64,000 nucleotides of DNA from Thermomonas sp. (GTDB lineage: Bacteria; Pseudomonadota; Gammaproteobacteria; Xanthomonadales; Xanthomonadaceae), in NCBI RefSeq assembly GCF_019104945.1, contig NZ_JAHRWW010000005.1:1-64000 (forward strand), read 5' to 3'. Of the stretch, positions 62,431-64,000 are shown in pieces (the first letter of the stretch is position 1; each line of letters starts with the position of its first letter). The notes beneath the pieces were generated by a model. The model saw only the letters and a program-made list of their open reading frames with translations, did no database searches and was not told where the DNA came from. The translations under genes and the position numbers were made by a program.

Positions 62431-64000
62431 TCATTTCACAAGCTTTTGTGCCGCCAGAACGATGTCCTCATCCTTCGGAATCACCAGAAACGCCGCGCCG
62501 GCCAGCGGAGTGTAGGTATCGGCACCGCAGACCCGTTGCAGCGGCTTGCCACCAAAGCCTGCCTCGGTGATCGCGGTGATCACGCCCTCGCCGATGCCGG
62601 CGCTGAAGCGGCCTTCGTCCACCACCAAGATGCGCGCGCACTCGCCCGCATGTTTGGCGATCGCGGCGTGGTTCAGCGGCACCAGCCAGCGCAGGTCAAC
62701 CACCCGCACCTGCCAGCCGTGCTGCTTTTCGATCTCGCGCGCGGCGCGCAGCGACATCGGCATGCCGTTGCCGTAGCTGAAGATCACGCAGTCTTTTGCA
62801 TCCGCGTTGTAGACGCGCTCTTCGCCCAGCACCAACGCCTGGTCCGGCGCCGGGTACTCGGTGAGCCAGCCGCCATCGCCGGCCTCGTACAGGTCCTTGG
62901 TCATGTACAAGGCGATGGGTTCGAGGAAGGCGCAGACACGGCCATCGACCTTGGCCAAGGCCGCCAGCGTGCGCAACATCATCGCCGCATCATCACCGCG
63001 CGAAGGGCAGCCCACCACGAGGCCGGGGATGTCGCGCAGCGCCGTCACCGAGTTGTCGTTGTGGAAATGTCCGCCGAAGCCGCGCTGGTAGCCCAGCCCC
63101 GCGATGCGCACCAGCATGGGGTTTTGGTACTGGTTATTGCTGAAGAACTGCAGCGAGCAGGCCTCGCCGCGGATCTGGTCGATCGCGTTGTGCAGATAGG
63201 CCAGGTACTGGATCTCCGGCACCGGCAGCATGCCCATGGTGCCAAAGCCCTGCGCCATGCCAAGGATGGTGGTTTCATCAAGCAGACTGTTGAACACGCG
63301 GCGCGGACCGAAGGCCTTGTGCAGGCCCTTGGTCACCGTGTACACGCCGCCCTTCTGCGCCACGTCCTCGCCGAACAGCAGGGTTTCCGGATACTTGGCG
63401 AACAGGTCGTGAAGGGCTTGGTTGATCTGGATCGCTAGATGCTTCGGCACCTGCTTCTCCGGCAGCTTGTCCTCGCTGCCAAACGCCTTGATGCGGGCTT
63501 CGTGCGCAGGCATGCGCGCGGCCTCGGCCGCCACTTTGTCCGGCGTGTACGGTGCCAGCGGGCGCATCACTTCTTTCAGCGTTTCGATACGCGGGCGCTG
63601 GTCAGCGTCTTCGGCGGCGGCGAAACATTTCGTGCGGGTCGCTTCGTACAGGGCGAGGATTTCGTCCTTCGACATCAGCCCCGATTCCAGCGCGATTGCC
63701 GCCGAACGCAGCAGTGGGTCGGCCGCTTCCACCGCGCACAGTTCTTCAATGCTGCGCCATTCGATCTCGAAATCGGTACCGGCGTGACCCATGATCCGGT
63801 TGGTGCGCAGGTGCAGGAAGGTCGGGCGGCGGGTCTTGCGGCAATGCTCCACCGCACGCAGCACGTCGGTATAGCCCGCCGCCAGGTCCAGGCCATCTGC
63901 GAAGAAATAGTCGAGGTCGGGGCGGTTCTGGAAGTTCTCCGCGATCCAACCGGTCGGCGTTTTCACCGAGATGCCGATGCCGTTGTCCTCGCAGACATAC
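62431..64000 (-). CDS. Fused alpha/beta 2-oxoacid dehydrogenase E1 (partial, runs off right edge)
   Basis: At least 523 residues of a single-chain E1. The visible N-terminal part is the end of an E1-alpha domain (VCEDNGIGISVKTP reading to the window edge, then HLRTNRIMGHAGTDFEIEW), followed by a full E1-beta domain (LLFGEDVAQKGGVY, LVRIAGLGYQRGFGGHFHND). The reading frame stays open to base 64000, so the 5' half is missing and the gene starts outside. It decarboxylates pyruvate or branched-chain 2-oxoacids with ThDP in a dehydrogenase complex. Fused E1 of this type is common in Xanthomonadales. It shares strand with the cyclitol operon, but a hairpin intervenes. Confidence 0.88.
   Translation of the reverse strand, partial: YVCEDNGIGISVKTPTGWIAENFQNRPDLDYFFADGLDLAAGYTDVLRAVEHCRKTRRPTFLHLRTNRIMGHAGTDFEIEWRSIEELCAVEAADPLLRSAAIALESGLMSKDEILALYEATRTKCFAAAEDADQRPRIETLKEVMRPLAPYTPDKVAAEAARMPAHEARIKAFGSEDKLPEKQVPKHLAIQINQALHDLFAKYPETLLFGEDVAQKGGVYTVTKGLHKAFGPRRVFNSLLDETTILGMAQGFGTMGMLPVPEIQYLAYLHNAIDQIRGEACSLQFFSNNQYQNPMLVRIAGLGYQRGFGGHFHNDNSVTALRDIPGLVVGCPSRGDDAAMMLRTLAALAKVDGRVCAFLEPIALYMTKDLYEAGDGGWLTEYPAPDQALVLGEERVYNADAKDCVIFSYGNGMPMSLRAAREIEKQHGWQVRVVDLRWLVPLNHAAIAKHAGECARILVVDEGRFSAGIGEGVITAITEAGFGGKPLQRVCGADTYTPLAGAAFLVIPKDEDIVLAAQKLVK

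Noticed and set aside
62446-63438. 330-residue plus-strand open frame
   Set aside because: Antisense of the fused E1 gene, caused by high GC third positions; no protein-like features.

Overview
The window looks like chromosomal DNA of a gammaproteobacterium of the Xanthomonadales (Lysobacterales) type. Reasons: the pgsA-uvrC-LMW phosphatase-kdsB-lpxK-msbA-exbD-exbB-comEC string, the sdh operon with sdhE/ygfX, a 'transmembrane repetitive protein' next to nfuA, a single-chain E1 alpha/beta 2-oxoacid dehydrogenase, and fairly GC-rich coding sequence. This assignment rests on gene content only; no rRNA is present to confirm it.

Layout. 1-5.7 kb: an exopolysaccharide-export operon read leftwards (Wza-like lipoprotein, tyrosine autokinase, J-domain membrane protein, TPR protein). 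5.8-11.5 kb: a small integrative element inserted in the 3' end of a tRNA-Val(CAC) gene, bounded by 48-bp direct repeats. It carries a tyrosine integrase, an excisionase-like protein, a winged-helix-like protein, a primase-polymerase/helicase, a DUF5681 protein and two short coiled-coil proteins, and has no visible capsid or conjugation genes. 11.6-22.3 kb: rpsF-rpsR-rplI, asnS, two small unknown genes, the transmembrane repetitive protein, nfuA, phhB, rluC and rne with a long leader. 22.3-31.4 kb: an SLC5-type hybrid histidine kinase with its LuxR-type regulator, a TonB-dependent receptor divergent from a GntP permease, and dinB. 31.5-48.0 kb: an almost unbroken leftward array, from a small SdhAF4-type gene through sdhCDAB-sdhE-ygfX, lolC-lolD, comEC, exbB-exbD, msbA-lpxK-kdsB, LMW phosphatase, uvrC and pgsA, to tRNA-Gly and tRNA-Cys. 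48.1-54.5 kb: two tandem paralogous c-di-GMP phosphodiesterases with periplasmic solute-binding sensor domains. 54.6-62.3 kb: a metabolic locus with a FAD dehydrogenase and a thiamine-diphosphate enzyme on the plus strand, meeting a tight five-gene minus-strand operon. That operon encodes a TIM-barrel isomerase-like protein, a LuxS homologue, a dehydroquinate-synthase-superfamily sugar cyclase, a UbiG-type methyltransferase and a UbiA-type prenyltransferase. 62.4-64.0 kb: the 3' part of the fused E1 gene, cut by the window edge.

The most interesting item is the five-gene operon at 57.9-62.3 kb. Cyclase, TIM-barrel protein and UbiA recall the ebo/edb loci of other bacteria, but here they are joined by LuxS and a UbiG-like methyltransferase. 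This suggests a prenylated, methylated cyclitol-type product made in a module not obviously described. Second are the small tRNA-Val element, which has satellite-like content and paired tandem repeats suggestive of integrase arm sites at both ends, and the duplicated c-di-GMP sensors with degenerate GGDEF motifs.
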